Shown here piece after piece: positions 32,520 through 42,372 of a stretch of DNA of 64,000 nucleotides. The stretch spans positions 2,418,001-2,482,000 of the forward strand of contig CP051237.1 in the NCBI GenBank assembly GCA_017794825.1. The letters run 5' to 3'. The notes beneath the pieces were generated by a model that was not told the origin of the DNA, did not search any database, and worked only from the letters and a program-made list of their open reading frames with translations. Both the position numbers and the translations under genes were made by a program. The stretch comes from Pararhizobium sp. GTDB lineage: Bacteria; Pseudomonadota; Alphaproteobacteria; Rhizobiales; Rhizobiaceae. Each line of letters begins with the position of its first letter. Position 1 is the stretch's first letter.

Positions 32520-33377
32520 ATGATCAAAAGCTCCAACGCACCCGACAAAGTGGCAGTCATCATTGGCGCCACGTCGAAATGGCAGTCGGACGGCGCCAAC
32601 ACCCATTTGATCGGGGGTGGTCCGATTTCCGATGCCGACGTGCCTGTCACCGCACGCTGGGGAATTGGCGGGGCATTGGCCCAGAAATTCGCTGATGAAT
32701 CCTACCTGACCGTGGTCACCACGCGTCGCAGGGAAAATGCGGCGCCCCTGGCCCAGGCGATTGAAGAAACCGGTGGGCGTTGCATGATCGTTGAGCTTGA
32801 CCTTGAACGACGCGAGTCGATCGCCGAAGCCTTCGCCGTGATCCGCGAGGCGACGGGCGTACCCGAAATCGTGATCTACAATGCAGGCTATATCCACGGG
32901 CGTGAGCTGCCGGCGGGACAAGAACTGATCGAGCACGTGCCTGAAGACATCTTCGAAACTGCGCTCAGTATAGCCTGCCGGGGTCCGTACCTTATTGCCA
33001 AGACTGTTCTGCCGCTGATGCGTGCAGCCGGCCAGGGTTCGTTTTTTCTGACCAACAACCCCCATTCGCTTCGCGGTAGAAAACGGCGCACCGGGGAATC
33101 GCTTTACTATCCGCGGGTGTTGATGCGTGCCCTCAGCCAGGTGTTGACTGAGGAATATTCACCACATGGAATTCATGTCGCCAACGTGATCGTCGACGGC
33201 ATGATCGATTCGCCCGGAACTCGCATAGTGCGGGATGGACCCCATAAGGATAATGATGAATTACTCCTTGATCCCAAGCGCATCGCCGAAGCCTATTTCT
33301 ATCTGCACATGCAGGACCGGAGTTGTTGGACGCACGAAATCCAGCTGACGCCTTTCAATCGTCCGGTGGCATTCTGA
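32520..33377 (+). CDS. Atypical SDR family protein
   Basis: 285 residues. The fold is SDR-like (VAVIIGA, VTTRRREN, IYNAGY, GPYLIAK), but two features are odd. The glycine motif is split: GATSK is separated from WGIGGALA by about 25 extra residues. The catalytic position reads LYYPRVL, so there is tyrosine but no lysine four residues on. It may be a non-catalytic or altered-mechanism member. The start at ATG 32520 lies soon after GGGAGG. It stands alone between two copies of a direct repeat. Confidence 0.75.
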   Translation: MIKSSNAPDKVAVIIGATSKWQSDGANTHLIGGGPISDADVPVTARWGIGGALAQKFADESYLTVVTTRRRENAAPLAQAIEETGGRCMIVELDLERRESIAEAFAVIREATGVPEIVIYNAGYIHGRELPAGQELIEHVPEDIFETALSIACRGPYLIAKTVLPLMRAAGQGSFFLTNNPHSLRGRKRRTGESLYYPRVLMRALSQVLTEEYSPHGIHVANVIVDGMIDSPGTRIVRDGPHKDNDELLLDPKRIAEAYFYLHMQDRSCWTHEIQLTPFNRPVAF

Positions 33378-33420
33378 GCAGGTAATCCCGTGTGGCATAG
33401 GTATCGACTTTAGCTTGAAC

Positions 33421-33505
33421 CGGATCAACCGCTGATCGGCGCGGCCGCGGCGACACCAGCCCGAAGGGTGAAGTCCCATCGCGCCTAAACGATCATAGGT
33501 GTCGA
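33421..33505 (+). repeat. Imperfect direct repeat, copy B (overlapping cyclase gene end)
   Basis: The partner of the repeat at 32204-32290. It contains the last 15 bases of the AKR gene out of context, followed by flank and the end of the convergent cyclase gene. The two copies bracket about 1.1 kb containing the TRAP remnant and the SDR gene. Confidence 0.55.
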
Positions 33506-34942
33506 CCAGATCGATACGGGCCTGCTCCTGCCTTTCACGATATGCTCTCCGCCGGGGCTGAGGTTCTTGACCAAAGTCTGAATTTCAGCCCCGCATGCTT
33601 TGGCTGTTGCCACCAGATCATCGCTCGCTACGATTGAAGCTTCGATTTCACGCGTGAGACTTTCGAGCCTGCTTGCCACGTTCACAGTATCACCGAGTAC
33701 GGTGTACTCCAGACGTCTGTCATCTCCGATATTGCCGACCAGAACCTCGCCATAGTGGACACCGATCCCGATGCCGATTTCAAGTTCGTGACGGGATCGA
33801 CGTTCTCGGTTCCATCTCTCGATTTCGGCGACCATTTCACCTGCGCAAGCGAGTGCCCGAACTGCATCATCCGGACGTGTGCGAGGGGTTCCGAAATTCA
33901 CCATGATCGCATCACCGATATACTTGTCGACGGTCCCGCGATGGGAAAAAGCGATCTGGGCGAGCCTGCCGTGAAACTCGCTCAACAGCTTCACCAGTTC
34001 TTCAGGCTCAAGACGTTCTGAAAGACTGGTAAAGCCCCGCATATCTGCAAACAGAACTGCGACTCTCTGCCTGGCAGGTATCAACGCCTGACTGCTCGAC
34101 GACAATTCGCGCACGATATTTGGCGAGAAATACCGTGACAGGGCGCTGCGCTGCGCCTCGGCAGAAGCCTGCCTGCGCACCAGACGGCGCGATCGCCATA
34201 CGGTGAGCGTCAGTATTACCGTGACCAGAACCAGAAAAACAATCTGATATTGGAGTGTCGTGAGACTGACTGTATCCGGATCGAGGAATTCTTCCAGGAT
34301 GGCTGCATCCTCGCCACGTTCGAGAGCCTCGCTCGCAGTCCTGGTATTGGCGCCCGGCTGATTGGCCACCCACAGATAGATGCCGCTCCACGCACTGATG
34401 CAGGCCACTCCGGTCAGTAGAACCAGCCTGGGTGAATAGCTCAAAGCCATGCTGACCAGAAATACGCCGAGCCAGAGGAAATTCCAGAGACGCAGATTGA
34501 GTTGCGGCGTCCAGTTATCAAGGGGAACATAAGGGGCTGGAACAATCAGGACATAGCTCAGCAGTAGCGCATCGAGGAGCAACAGGACGGGGACCAGCCA
34601 TCGCCACCGCCGTGTCCCAAATCGGGTCAGCAAATGGGAAAACGCACCAAGAACTGCGAAAGCACCAAGAACCAAAATATAGAAAATGGAGCGGTCGAAC
34701 GGGAGCGTAAGCGACCAGCCGGCAAGGATGGCAATTATGATCATGCGAACCCGAAACATGTAAGCCATGCCGCGCCTTTCCTCGCGTGCAATGGCATCGC
34801 CGATTGCGTTGACCGGTTTTCCCTCGTCAGCTATGCGCAGGATAGAAATCGCCTTGCGTGCAGCACCCGAGCCCATCCAGTCTTCAAGGCTTAACAGCAA
34901 GCTCAATCCGGTCACCGACTTACCCTTTGTATTTGGGCCCAT
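33485..34942 (-). CDS. Membrane-bound class III adenylate/guanylate cyclase
   Basis: 485 residues from ATG 34942. About five or six transmembrane helices lie between 60 and 240, then a linker helix and a class III catalytic domain at about 285-480. Metal aspartates are in VLFADMRGFT and YIGDAIMVNFG, and the transition-state pair N/R is in VNVASRLE. The nucleotide made cannot be read safely; DKYIGDA with lysine favours ATP. The longer open frame upstream lacks a ribosome site and overlaps the AT-poor flank. It is convergent with the island SDR region and may link membrane signals to cAMP. Confidence 0.85.
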   Translation of the reverse strand: MGPNTKGKSVTGLSLLLSLEDWMGSGAARKAISILRIADEGKPVNAIGDAIAREERRGMAYMFRVRMIIIAILAGWSLTLPFDRSIFYILVLGAFAVLGAFSHLLTRFGTRRWRWLVPVLLLLDALLLSYVLIVPAPYVPLDNWTPQLNLRLWNFLWLGVFLVSMALSYSPRLVLLTGVACISAWSGIYLWVANQPGANTRTASEALERGEDAAILEEFLDPDTVSLTTLQYQIVFLVLVTVILTLTVWRSRRLVRRQASAEAQRSALSRYFSPNIVRELSSSSQALIPARQRVAVLFADMRGFTSLSERLEPEELVKLLSEFHGRLAQIAFSHRGTVDKYIGDAIMVNFGTPRTRPDDAVRALACAGEMVAEIERWNRERRSRHELEIGIGIGVHYGEVLVGNIGDDRRLEYTVLGDTVNVASRLESLTREIEASIVASDDLVATAKACGAEIQTLVKNLSPGGEHIVKGRSRPVSIWSTPMIV

Positions 34943-35145
34943 TCGCTGGGCATTCCTGCGGAGGTGGAAGCGCGAGTATCCGATGACGGACCAGAACAGG
35001 CAAACAGCCAGTTGATTTCGGTTGGGTGATCGTATTCGGCAAATGCGGGGCACCTGCATCAGGGGATGCCGGTCAGGCAATCGATTCGATCGCCAGCCAG
35101 CAAGAGCAATGGGTTTCCGGCATCGGAAAGACGCGGTCTAATATC

Positions 35146-36345
35146 TCAACTCGCGGGCCTCAGGCGCACCAGCGCGCCATTGTCCGCATCGATCAGTATC
35201 ATGACCGCACCGTCTTCCTGTGCCACATCAACATCGCGAATACGATTCTGCCCCTGCAGATAGCGTGCTTCGCCCACGACGCGTCCATCCTCGAGATTGA
35301 GCCTAACCAGGGCTCTTGCCGCAAGCCCACCGATCAACGCATCTCCTTGCCAGTCGGGAAACATTGGACCGTCGTAAAATACCAGTCCGGAAGGCGCGAT
35401 AACCGGATCCCAGTAGTACACGGGTTGTTCCACATCGTCGCGTTCGGTGACGCCATTGCCGATTGGAGACCCGGAGTAATCTTCGCCATAGGTCACGGTG
35501 GGCCAGCCATAGTTTAAGCCTGGTTGTGGTCGGTTCAATTCATCGCCGCCGCGCGGACCATGTTCCACCGTCCATAGCGTCCCGTCCGGACCAATTGCCG
35601 CCGATTGCAGATTCCGGTGACCAAAAGACCATATTTCCGGCAGGCCCCCTTCGATTTCCGGATTGCTCGCGGCAGGACCTCCCATCGGGTCGATGCGCAA
35701 CACCTTGCCCAGATGCGTACCTACGTCCTGAGCAAGATGGCGCGGTTCAGGCAGAGAGCGCTCGCCGGTGGTCACGAAAAGCGCGCCCTCCCCGTCGAAG
35801 ACCAGTCTTGAGCCAAAATGCAGAGTCGACCGCCATGCGGGCTGCTGTTGAAAGATAACCTCGACCTGCTCCATCGCACTGCCATCCGGCGACAACACTC
35901 CGGTAGCGACGGCTGTGGCATTCTCGCCATTGCCACGCGGCTCGGAGAAGCTCCACCACACGCGTCGGGTATCGGCGAAATCCTCACGAACCACGACGTC
36001 CAGCAGGCCACCCTGCCTTCTGGCGTCCACTTCCGGAAGACCGGCGATTGGTCCGGAGAGCAGGCCTTCGGGCGACACAATCCGCATGCGTCCCGGTCGT
36101 TCCGTTACAATCCAGCTTTCATCCGGCAGCTGGTCCATTCCCCATGGATGATCGAGGCCGTCCGCAATGACATCTCTTTCGAGGGTCAGGCTGTCTTCGA
36201 CGACGGGCGCACGGGTTTGATTGTTGAAGGCAGGCGTCTGTGACGCAGCGTTGGGAGACGCGGCGTTGAAATTCTGAGCGGATGCCGAAGCAATGCTCCC
36301 GAAGAGCATCACTGTCGCCAGGCGGGAATACAATGAATGTGTCAT
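35146..36345 (-). CDS. PQQ-dependent sugar dehydrogenase (YliI/aldose sugar dehydrogenase type), exported
   Basis: 399 residues with a signal peptide (MTHSLYSRLATVMLFG, cleavage near ASAQN). A six-bladed propeller of the GSDH family follows: GLDHPWGMDQLP, TERPGRMRIVSPEG, FGHRNLQSAAIGPDG, EHGPRGGDELN and YYWDPVIAPSGLVFY. Members oxidise aldose sugars or other alcohols in the periplasm using PQQ. No pqq synthesis gene lies nearby. ATG 36345 gives the proper leader; the frame continues 21 codons upstream. It follows the CMD-cupin gene by 19 bases on the same strand. Confidence 0.87.
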   Translation of the reverse strand: MTHSLYSRLATVMLFGSIASASAQNFNAASPNAASQTPAFNNQTRAPVVEDSLTLERDVIADGLDHPWGMDQLPDESWIVTERPGRMRIVSPEGLLSGPIAGLPEVDARRQGGLLDVVVREDFADTRRVWWSFSEPRGNGENATAVATGVLSPDGSAMEQVEVIFQQQPAWRSTLHFGSRLVFDGEGALFVTTGERSLPEPRHLAQDVGTHLGKVLRIDPMGGPAASNPEIEGGLPEIWSFGHRNLQSAAIGPDGTLWTVEHGPRGGDELNRPQPGLNYGWPTVTYGEDYSGSPIGNGVTERDDVEQPVYYWDPVIAPSGLVFYDGPMFPDWQGDALIGGLAARALVRLNLEDGRVVGEARYLQGQNRIRDVDVAQEDGAVMILIDADNGALVRLRPAS

Positions 36346-36364
36346 CGATCTTTCTTTCGACCGT

Positions 36365-37600
36365 TCAGCTATCGTTATCGCACAGAGAGTTTGCGGGTCC
36401 GTCGGCATACACAGCGGGGTCGACCTTCTCCATCCACGTCACACCTGTTCCATCCATTGATTCCAGCAAGGCAAGATGTGTCATCGCGCTGTCTTCCGAG
36501 GCTCCATGCCAATGGCGAACATTAGGAGGAATCTGGATGAAATCTCCGGGACCGGCTTCGATGATATCGTTACCTTCGCTCTGCACCCACGCGCAGCCTT
36601 CAGTGACATAGAGTGTCTGACCCAGCGGATGGGTGTGCCAGGCCGTATAGGCGCCAGGCTCGAAGTGCACGATGCCGCCGCCGAGTGCCGCCGGTTCTGG
36701 CGCGGAAAAGAGCGGACCGACGGTGACCGTACCGGTAAAGTTCTCTTCCGAACCTTCGAGCGTTTCGCCGTCTTCACCTCGCACAACGCCAAGCGGCGCC
36801 TGAACGATCTTCGTTGCGCCGTCGTCCCGGCCACTGTCGGTTGCCTTCGCCACGAATACTTCGTTAAGAACAGGCACAGCAGAAAAGGCACGCGGCCAGC
36901 CGGTATAATAGGCAAGGTGCCGCACCATTTCGCCGGCTTCCGCTTTGCTCATGCCATTGTCGATGGCACGGTTCAGATGGAAAGGCAGTTGTTCCGCCTG
37001 CCCCATCGCGATGAGCGCGGCCATGGTCACCATCGATCTGTCGCGCGGAGCAATGCCCGGTCGCAGCCACAGGTCGGCAAACAGCACCTCGTCCGTATCA
37101 TCGGCCAGATTGGAAGCTACAGGTCGCGCGACCCGGTCAACGGCCGCTGCGCGAGCCGCTTCGGTCTCGACATCCTGCGCCAACCGGGGTGCGGATGTGT
37201 CGATCTCTACTTCTACGCCGCGGTCGGCGAAGACCTTCTCGACCTCGAAAACCGAAGAAATCGTCACGGGCCAGCCGGCGTAGAACGCAAGATGCGCCAG
37301 CATCTCCGCGATCTCTTCGGGCAATACGCCGTTATCAAGCGCACGCGCCGTATGTCCGCGCACCTGTGCGGAATTGCCGGAAGCAATCAGGGCAGCAACG
37401 GTTACAAGGCTGCGGTCACGTGCCGAAAGCGTGCCGTCAGGCCAGACTTCGCCGAACAAGACCTCGTCGGTATAGGCGCCGAAAGGCGGCGCCACCTTGT
37501 AGACAGCCTCCGGAGCAATGCGGCCCTGCGGACGGTCCTGAGCATTGGCCGCAAGCGCCAGGCTCGACAGCAGAATGGAACTTGTGATGGTCTTGCGCAT
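36365..37600 (-). CDS. Exported fusion: two carboxymuconolactone decarboxylase domains plus cupin
   Basis: 411 residues with a signal peptide at 1-20 (AANAQ). CMD domain 1 at about 40-135 (VTVAALIASGNSAQVRGHTARALDNGV, HLAFYAGWP) and CMD domain 2 at about 165-255 (VTMAALIAMGQAEQLPFHLNRAIDNGM, HLAYYTGWP) are internal repeats. A cupin at about 290-400 has HTHPLGQ and HWHGA. CMD domains usually lack free catalytic cysteines in this subgroup, as here. The cupin is a paralogue of the separate cupins at 29305 and 63618. ATG 37600 has GGAGAC before it. Enzymatic role unknown; lactone or peroxide chemistry is possible. Confidence 0.87.
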   Translation of the reverse strand: MRKTITSSILLSSLALAANAQDRPQGRIAPEAVYKVAPPFGAYTDEVLFGEVWPDGTLSARDRSLVTVAALIASGNSAQVRGHTARALDNGVLPEEIAEMLAHLAFYAGWPVTISSVFEVEKVFADRGVEVEIDTSAPRLAQDVETEAARAAAVDRVARPVASNLADDTDEVLFADLWLRPGIAPRDRSMVTMAALIAMGQAEQLPFHLNRAIDNGMSKAEAGEMVRHLAYYTGWPRAFSAVPVLNEVFVAKATDSGRDDGATKIVQAPLGVVRGEDGETLEGSEENFTGTVTVGPLFSAPEPAALGGGIVHFEPGAYTAWHTHPLGQTLYVTEGCAWVQSEGNDIIEAGPGDFIQIPPNVRHWHGASEDSAMTHLALLESMDGTGVTWMEKVDPAVYADGPANSLCDNDS

Positions 37601-37656
37601 GATTTGTCTCCGGGATTGGCACAGAAGCCGGGTTTGGGTTGTGTGACGGCGCGTGC

Positions 37657-39852
37657 TCAGACGGCAGGCAACTCGTCGAGAAGCTTGTCGAGCTTGACGG
37701 GGTAGTCTCGGGTGCGGACGCCGGTGGCGTTGTAGACGGCGTTGGCCACCGCAGCCGAGACACCGCACAAGCCCAACTCGCCCACGCCCTTGGCCTTCAG
37801 CGGGGATGAAACGTTATCGAGTGTGTCGAGAAAGACCACGTCCTGTTTCGGAATATCGGCGTGGATCGGAACCTCGTATCCCGCCAGGTCGTGATTGACG
37901 AAAAAACCCTTCGCCGTGTCGACGGCGATCTCTTCCATCAATGCAGCGCCGACGCCCATGACCATGCCGCCGATCACCTGGCTTCGGGCCGTGATCGGGT
38001 TCAGGATCCGGCCTGAATCGCAGACCGCAAGCATGCGTCGCACACGGACCTCTCCCGTGGCGACATGCACGCCGACCTCCACGAAATGGGCAGCGAATGT
38101 GGAAACGACCTGTTCACGTCGAAACTGCCCGAATTCGATGCTGTCTTCCGCGACGATTTCTCCGTCTGCTGCGATGTCACCGAGCGGGGTCAGGGTTCCA
38201 CCGTTTGCGACGCCTCCGTCAGCGAATATCAAGGCGTCTGCATCTTCGACATCCAGTCGGCCGGCGATTTCCCTGCGCAGGGCGATACAGGCAGCGTAGG
38301 TCCCGGCGGTGGAGCTGGCCGCGCCCCATTGGCCGCCCGACCCCGAAGAAACGGGATAGTCGCTGTCGCCCAATCGAACCTCAACCTGGTCGAGTGGGAG
38401 ACCCATTGTCTCCGCGGCGGTCTGCGCAATGATTGTGTAGGAGCCCGTGCCGATGTCAGTCATGTCTGTTTCTACGATCAGCCGCCCGTCCGGTTGCAGA
38501 CGAACGCGCGCACCGGATGTCGTGGCAGGGCCGCCACGATAGGCGCCGGCCATGCCATGACCGATCAGCCACATGCCGTCCCGTCGAGTTCCGGGGGCCG
38601 TGTTGCGATCAGCCCAGCCGAATGTCTCTGCACCCTCGCGAAGACATTCCACAAAATGCCTGTCGGAGAATGGTCTTTCCGGGTTTTCCGGATCGACCTG
38701 GATATCGTTGATCACACGAAACTCGACCGGATCGATGTCCAGTTTTTCGGCCATTTCATCCATGGCGATCTCCAGCGCCATAAGACCTGAAGCCTCACCG
38801 GGCGCCCGCATCGCATTGGCCTCGGGAAGATGCATTTCCGCCAGGTGATTGACTATCAGCCGGTTCTCGCCAGCATAGAACCTCCGTGTCTGGGCAACCG
38901 CGTTCTCGCCGCGCCCCCCGGGCAATGTATTGGACATCGCCTCGTGCGATATGGCGGTTATGCGGCCATCCGGGGTGGCGCCGATGCGAATCCGCTGAAT
39001 GGTCTGGGCGCGATGGGTCGTGTTGTTCATGATCATGGGACGCGGCAGTGTCACCTTGACCGGTCGCCCCGTCTCCCGGGCAGCGAGAGCAGCGAGAATA
39101 GCATCGGCGCGAACAAACAACTTCACACCGAAGCCGCCGCCGATGAATGGACTGTCGACGCGGATATCTTCGGAATCCATCGACAACGTGGTCGCGAGGG
39201 CGGACTTGTTCCACTGTATCATCTGGTTCGACGTCCAGATCGTCAGCTTGCCATCCTGCCACTCGGCGATGGTGGCGTGCGGCTCCATCATCGCGTGCGA
39301 GTGCCCCGGGGTCCGGTATGTCTCGTCGAGTGTCACCGGCGCCTCGGCAAAGGCAGTTTCGAAATCTCCGATGCTGGAGACCGGCTCCGCGCGCTCGCGA
39401 TTTTCCCAGGCCTCTTCGAGATCGAAACTGGCGTTCCCGTCGACCTCATAATCCACATCAATCATCCGGGCGGCGGCACGAGCCTGTTCGAAACTCTCCG
39501 CCACGACGACGGCGATCGCCTGATGATAATGTTCGACGATGTCACCGCCAAACAGATGCGCTACATGCCAGTTAGAGGGTTTCGGCATCGAACCAATGTC
39601 GAGCGCGGAAATTACCGCCACTACCCCCGGCGCCGCTTCGGCTCTGGAAGTGTCCATCGACAGAATACGGCCTTTGGCAATGGCCGACCCGAGAGGATAG
39701 CCGACCAGTTGTCCGTCAGCCACGTCATGACGTTCATAGGCATAAGGCGCGCTGCCGGTTGTCTTCAACGGACCATCTATACGCGGTGTGGGTTTACCGA
39801 TCACCTGCGCGCTATCGAACAGGTTCGTTCCTGCAGGGGCGTTGAATTGCAT
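37657..39852 (-). CDS. paoC: Molybdenum aldehyde oxidoreductase large subunit (PaoC/YagR type)
   Basis: 731 residues, the length of E. coli PaoC (732). This subunit of the xanthine oxidase family binds the molybdenum cofactor: GGGFGVKLFVRAD, MRAPGEASGLMALE and the catalytic glutamate in GVGELGLCG near 705 are seen. It is the third gene of a paoA-paoB-paoC operon, five bases after paoB. In E. coli the complex sits in the periplasm and oxidises a range of aldehydes to acids. The order and lengths match that system closely. Confidence 0.9.
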   Translation of the reverse strand: MQFNAPAGTNLFDSAQVIGKPTPRIDGPLKTTGSAPYAYERHDVADGQLVGYPLGSAIAKGRILSMDTSRAEAAPGVVAVISALDIGSMPKPSNWHVAHLFGGDIVEHYHQAIAVVVAESFEQARAAARMIDVDYEVDGNASFDLEEAWENRERAEPVSSIGDFETAFAEAPVTLDETYRTPGHSHAMMEPHATIAEWQDGKLTIWTSNQMIQWNKSALATTLSMDSEDIRVDSPFIGGGFGVKLFVRADAILAALAARETGRPVKVTLPRPMIMNNTTHRAQTIQRIRIGATPDGRITAISHEAMSNTLPGGRGENAVAQTRRFYAGENRLIVNHLAEMHLPEANAMRAPGEASGLMALEIAMDEMAEKLDIDPVEFRVINDIQVDPENPERPFSDRHFVECLREGAETFGWADRNTAPGTRRDGMWLIGHGMAGAYRGGPATTSGARVRLQPDGRLIVETDMTDIGTGSYTIIAQTAAETMGLPLDQVEVRLGDSDYPVSSGSGGQWGAASSTAGTYAACIALRREIAGRLDVEDADALIFADGGVANGGTLTPLGDIAADGEIVAEDSIEFGQFRREQVVSTFAAHFVEVGVHVATGEVRVRRMLAVCDSGRILNPITARSQVIGGMVMGVGAALMEEIAVDTAKGFFVNHDLAGYEVPIHADIPKQDVVFLDTLDNVSSPLKAKGVGELGLCGVSAAVANAVYNATGVRTRDYPVKLDKLLDELPAV

Positions 39853-39857
39853 GACTA

Positions 39858-40814
39858 TTACTCCCTTGCCTCGGTCAGCATTACCGCGAGCGTGCGTTCA
39901 GCCAGAGTTATCTTGAAGGCATTGTCATCTTTGGGATTGGCGCCTTCCAGGAGGCGCGCAATGACGGCGGAGGCGCCGTTCGGCAACTCGGCGTCGGCGG
40001 CAGCGTCGCGCCATGGGCGCGGTGCGACACCGCCCAAAGCCACCCGGCCGGAACCGTCCGGCTGCACGACGAGCGCCACGGATACAAGAGCAAATGCATA
40101 GGATGCCCGGTCACGCACCTTGTGATAGGCATGATGCCCTCCGAGCGGTGCTGGCAGAACGACGGACGTGATGAACTCTCCCTTTTGCAGAACCGTTTCG
40201 GTGTCTGGTGAACCGCCAGGCAGCGCGTAAAACTCTGCCAAGGGAATCGAGCGGCTGTTTCCGCTGGGCAAAACAGTCTCGATCGTCGCGTCAAGCAGCA
40301 TCATTGCAACCGCCATGTCGCTTGGATGGGTAGCGATGCATGCCTCTGATGTACCGATGATTCCGAGCTGACGCGTGGCGGCGCCTTCAACCTGTGCGGC
40401 ACAGCCAGAGCCTGGATTGCGCTTGTTGCAGGCCATATTGGTGTCATAGAAATAGGGGCAGCGGGTTCGCTGCAAAAGATTGCCTGCCGTCGTTGCCTTG
40501 TTGCGGAGCTGCCCGGATGCCCCGGCGACCAGCGCACGGGTCAATACACCGTAGTCGCGACGGATGCGAAGATCGGCGGCAAGATCGGTGTTGCGCACCA
40601 GCGCGCCGATGCGCAATCCTCCGGAATCAGTCTCTTCTATCGCATCGAAGCCAAGGCCGTTCACGTCGATCAGATGCACAGGAGTTTCTATCTCAAGCTT
40701 CATGAGATCGAGAAGGTTTGTCCCACCCGCAATGAACTTGGCGCCTGAAATCTCCGAGGCGCGCAGGGCCGCAGCAGCAGGATCTGCGGCGCGTTCGTAA
40801 CTGAATTCCCTCAT
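39858..40814 (-). CDS. paoB: Molybdenum aldehyde oxidoreductase FAD/4Fe-4S subunit (PaoB/YagS type)
   Basis: 318 residues, equal to E. coli PaoB. FAD-binding elements are [16 protein letters not shown] and [23 protein letters not shown]. The segment [21 protein letters not shown] carries the extra cysteines that bind the 4Fe-4S cluster typical of PaoB. It overlaps paoA by four bases upstream and is followed by paoC. It passes electrons from the molybdenum site to an acceptor. Confidence 0.9.
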   Translation of the reverse strand: MREFSYERAADPAAAALRASEISGAKFIAGGTNLLDLMKLEIETPVHLIDVNGLGFDAIEETDSGGLRIGALVRNTDLAADLRIRRDYGVLTRALVAGASGQLRNKATTAGNLLQRTRCPYFYDTNMACNKRNPGSGCAAQVEGAATRQLGIIGTSEACIATHPSDMAVAMMLLDATIETVLPSGNSRSIPLAEFYALPGGSPDTETVLQKGEFITSVVLPAPLGGHHAYHKVRDRASYAFALVSVALVVQPDGSGRVALGGVAPRPWRDAAADAELPNGASAVIARLLEGANPKDDNAFKITLAERTLAVMLTEARE

Positions 40815-41461
40815 GCCCGTTCCTCCGCAACCTGCTGGATGGCAGCCAGAATATTGTCGTAGGCGCCGCAGCGGCAGATGTTGCCGGACATGCGCTCCTT
40901 GATTTCCTCGCTGCTCATCGGAATGTCTGCAGTTATGTCATCAGTGACATGGCTTGGAATTCCGGCCCTGATTTCTTCGATTACTGCCTTGGCCGAACAG
41001 ATCTGACCCGGTGTGCAGTAGCCACACTGAAATCCATCATGCTCCACGAAGGCAGACTGCATCGGGTCCATATCGTCGGGCGAACCCAGACCTTCGATCG
41101 AGGTAATCTCGTCACCTTCATGCATGCATGCCAGGGTCAGGCATGAATTGATCCGCCGGCCATTGACCGTCACAGTGCAGGCGCCACATTGGCCTTGGTC
41201 GCAACCCTTCTTGGTTCCGGTGAGCTGCATGGTCTCGCGAAGCGCATCGAGCAGAGTTGTCCGATTGTCCACATCCAAGTCGCGTGCTGCACCATTGACG
41301 GTAAGCTGGACCGAAGCTCTGACCGGGCCGACAGGGGCGGCGATCTCCAGTGAATTCGGATCCTGGGCCAGAAGATCTGTCGGCAGATGCGCCAGCAGCG
41401 CAGTCGCCGCTGTGCCGAGCATCAGTTCCCGGCGTTTCAGTCTTATCTCGGGTGGGCTCAT
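40811..41461 (-). CDS. paoA: Molybdenum aldehyde oxidoreductase 2Fe-2S subunit with Tat signal (PaoA/YagT type)
   Basis: 216 residues. A Tat leader ([17 protein letters not shown], cleavage near LLAQD) exports the whole complex. The plant-type 2Fe-2S set [16 protein letters not shown] plus one C later, and the second cluster CGYCTPGQ...[10 protein letters not shown], are complete. First gene of the operon. The dedicated cofactor chaperone paoD is not seen beside paoC, so insertion of the cofactor must use a protein encoded elsewhere. Confidence 0.9.
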   Translation of the reverse strand: MSPPEIRLKRRELMLGTAATALLAHLPTDLLAQDPNSLEIAAPVGPVRASVQLTVNGAARDLDVDNRTTLLDALRETMQLTGTKKGCDQGQCGACTVTVNGRRINSCLTLACMHEGDEITSIEGLGSPDDMDPMQSAFVEHDGFQCGYCTPGQICSAKAVIEEIRAGIPSHVTDDITADIPMSSEEIKERMSGNICRCGAYDNILAAIQQVAEERA

Positions 41462-41954
41462 GGTGAATCCTCTTTGCTGGACCGGGGCCGACAGGGCATC
41501 AACGCATGACGTGGGATGCGCCTGTCCTGCCCTTGCAGTCTGGCTGGTCGTTCACGACCTGCCCTATACAGCTAGTGGTTTCACCTCTGGGGATTAGGTG
41601 CGGATATTCGATAGGACTAATAAGTCTGGTTCATGAATAGGCCACAGCGAGGGAAGATTAATCACATTAGAAGTGCATGAATCCGGATCGGAGGTAAGAT
41701 CGAGCATTGATGCCAGAGTGCTAGAAATTCGCAATGGTGAGATCAAACACAACGAAAGTGAGTTGATGTTCACCATGGGCCGGTCTTGCTCATTCTGCGA
41801 AGACAAGCCAACGGGGATATTTGGCCCTTTTTCGCCGTATTCACATGCGGGAAAATCCGTCCGGAATCATGGGCAGTCCGGACGTTTTGACAGAATGGGT
41901 CTGCCAGACTTCACGAACAACGAGACAGGATCCAGACAGATCTACACATCCCAA
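41462..41954. other. Intergenic region upstream of paoA, no recognised gene
   Basis: About 490 bases with no gene I recognise. The paoA promoter should lie at the left end. The open frame beginning at 41673 has no family similarity until it enters the istB fragment near 41955, so its first part is not treated as coding. The sequence is probably insertion-element wreckage. Confidence 0.4.
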
Positions 41955-42277
41955 TCGACAGCCCTGATCGCCAATCGGCTTGTCCATTTCGATCTCGTCA
42001 TCCTCGACGAACTGGGATACCTGCCGTTCAGTGCATCCGGGGGAGCTCTGCTCTTCCATCTCCTCAGCAAGCTCTACGAGCGCACCAGCGTCATCATAAC
42101 CACGAACCTGAGCTTCAGTGAATGGGCTGCCGTCTTCGGTGACGCCAAGATGACCACCGCATTGCTCGACCGGCTCACCCACCACTGCCATATTCTCGAA
42201 ACCAGAAACGAAGCTTCCGTTTCGAAAACAGCACTGCAAACCAGTTCGAAAAAGAAGGGAGAAAAGCAAAATCTTGA
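41955..42277 (+). pseudogene. istB: IS21-type istB fragment
   Basis: From about 41955 the frame reads [23 protein letters not shown], then the IstB core [20 protein letters not shown] and [14 protein letters not shown], the Walker B and sensor part of IS21 helper ATPases. The P-loop half is missing. A one-base shift near 42210 is needed to continue as ESFRFEN-like sequence to the TGA at about 42275. No istA is present. This is a dead remnant that ends just before an IS3 element. Confidence 0.75.
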
Positions 42278-42339
42278 CCACGGCATAACCGCCGTTCCTG
42301 TCCGTCGTCAGAGTTATTCGGAAAGCGTGAGCGTTTTCA

Positions 42340-42357
42340 CAACGGAGGCTCTGGTTC
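42340..42357 (+). repeat. Left terminal inverted repeat of the IS3 element
   Basis: CAACGGAGG followed by CTCTGGTTC. Matches the reverse complement of 43729-43748 except for two extra bases and one change in the middle. It lies about 16 bases beyond the end of orfB. Confidence 0.6.
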
Positions 42358-42372
42358 GGTTTCTGTTTGAGT

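Noticed and set aside
36476-37705. 409-codon open frame on the plus strand
   Set aside because: It is the complement of the CMD-cupin gene, which has domains, a signal peptide and a ribosome site. The plus-strand translation is arginine-rich and shows no fold.
38830-40101. 423-codon open frame on the plus strand
   Set aside because: Shadow of paoC/paoB in GC-rich DNA; no motif and no ribosome site.
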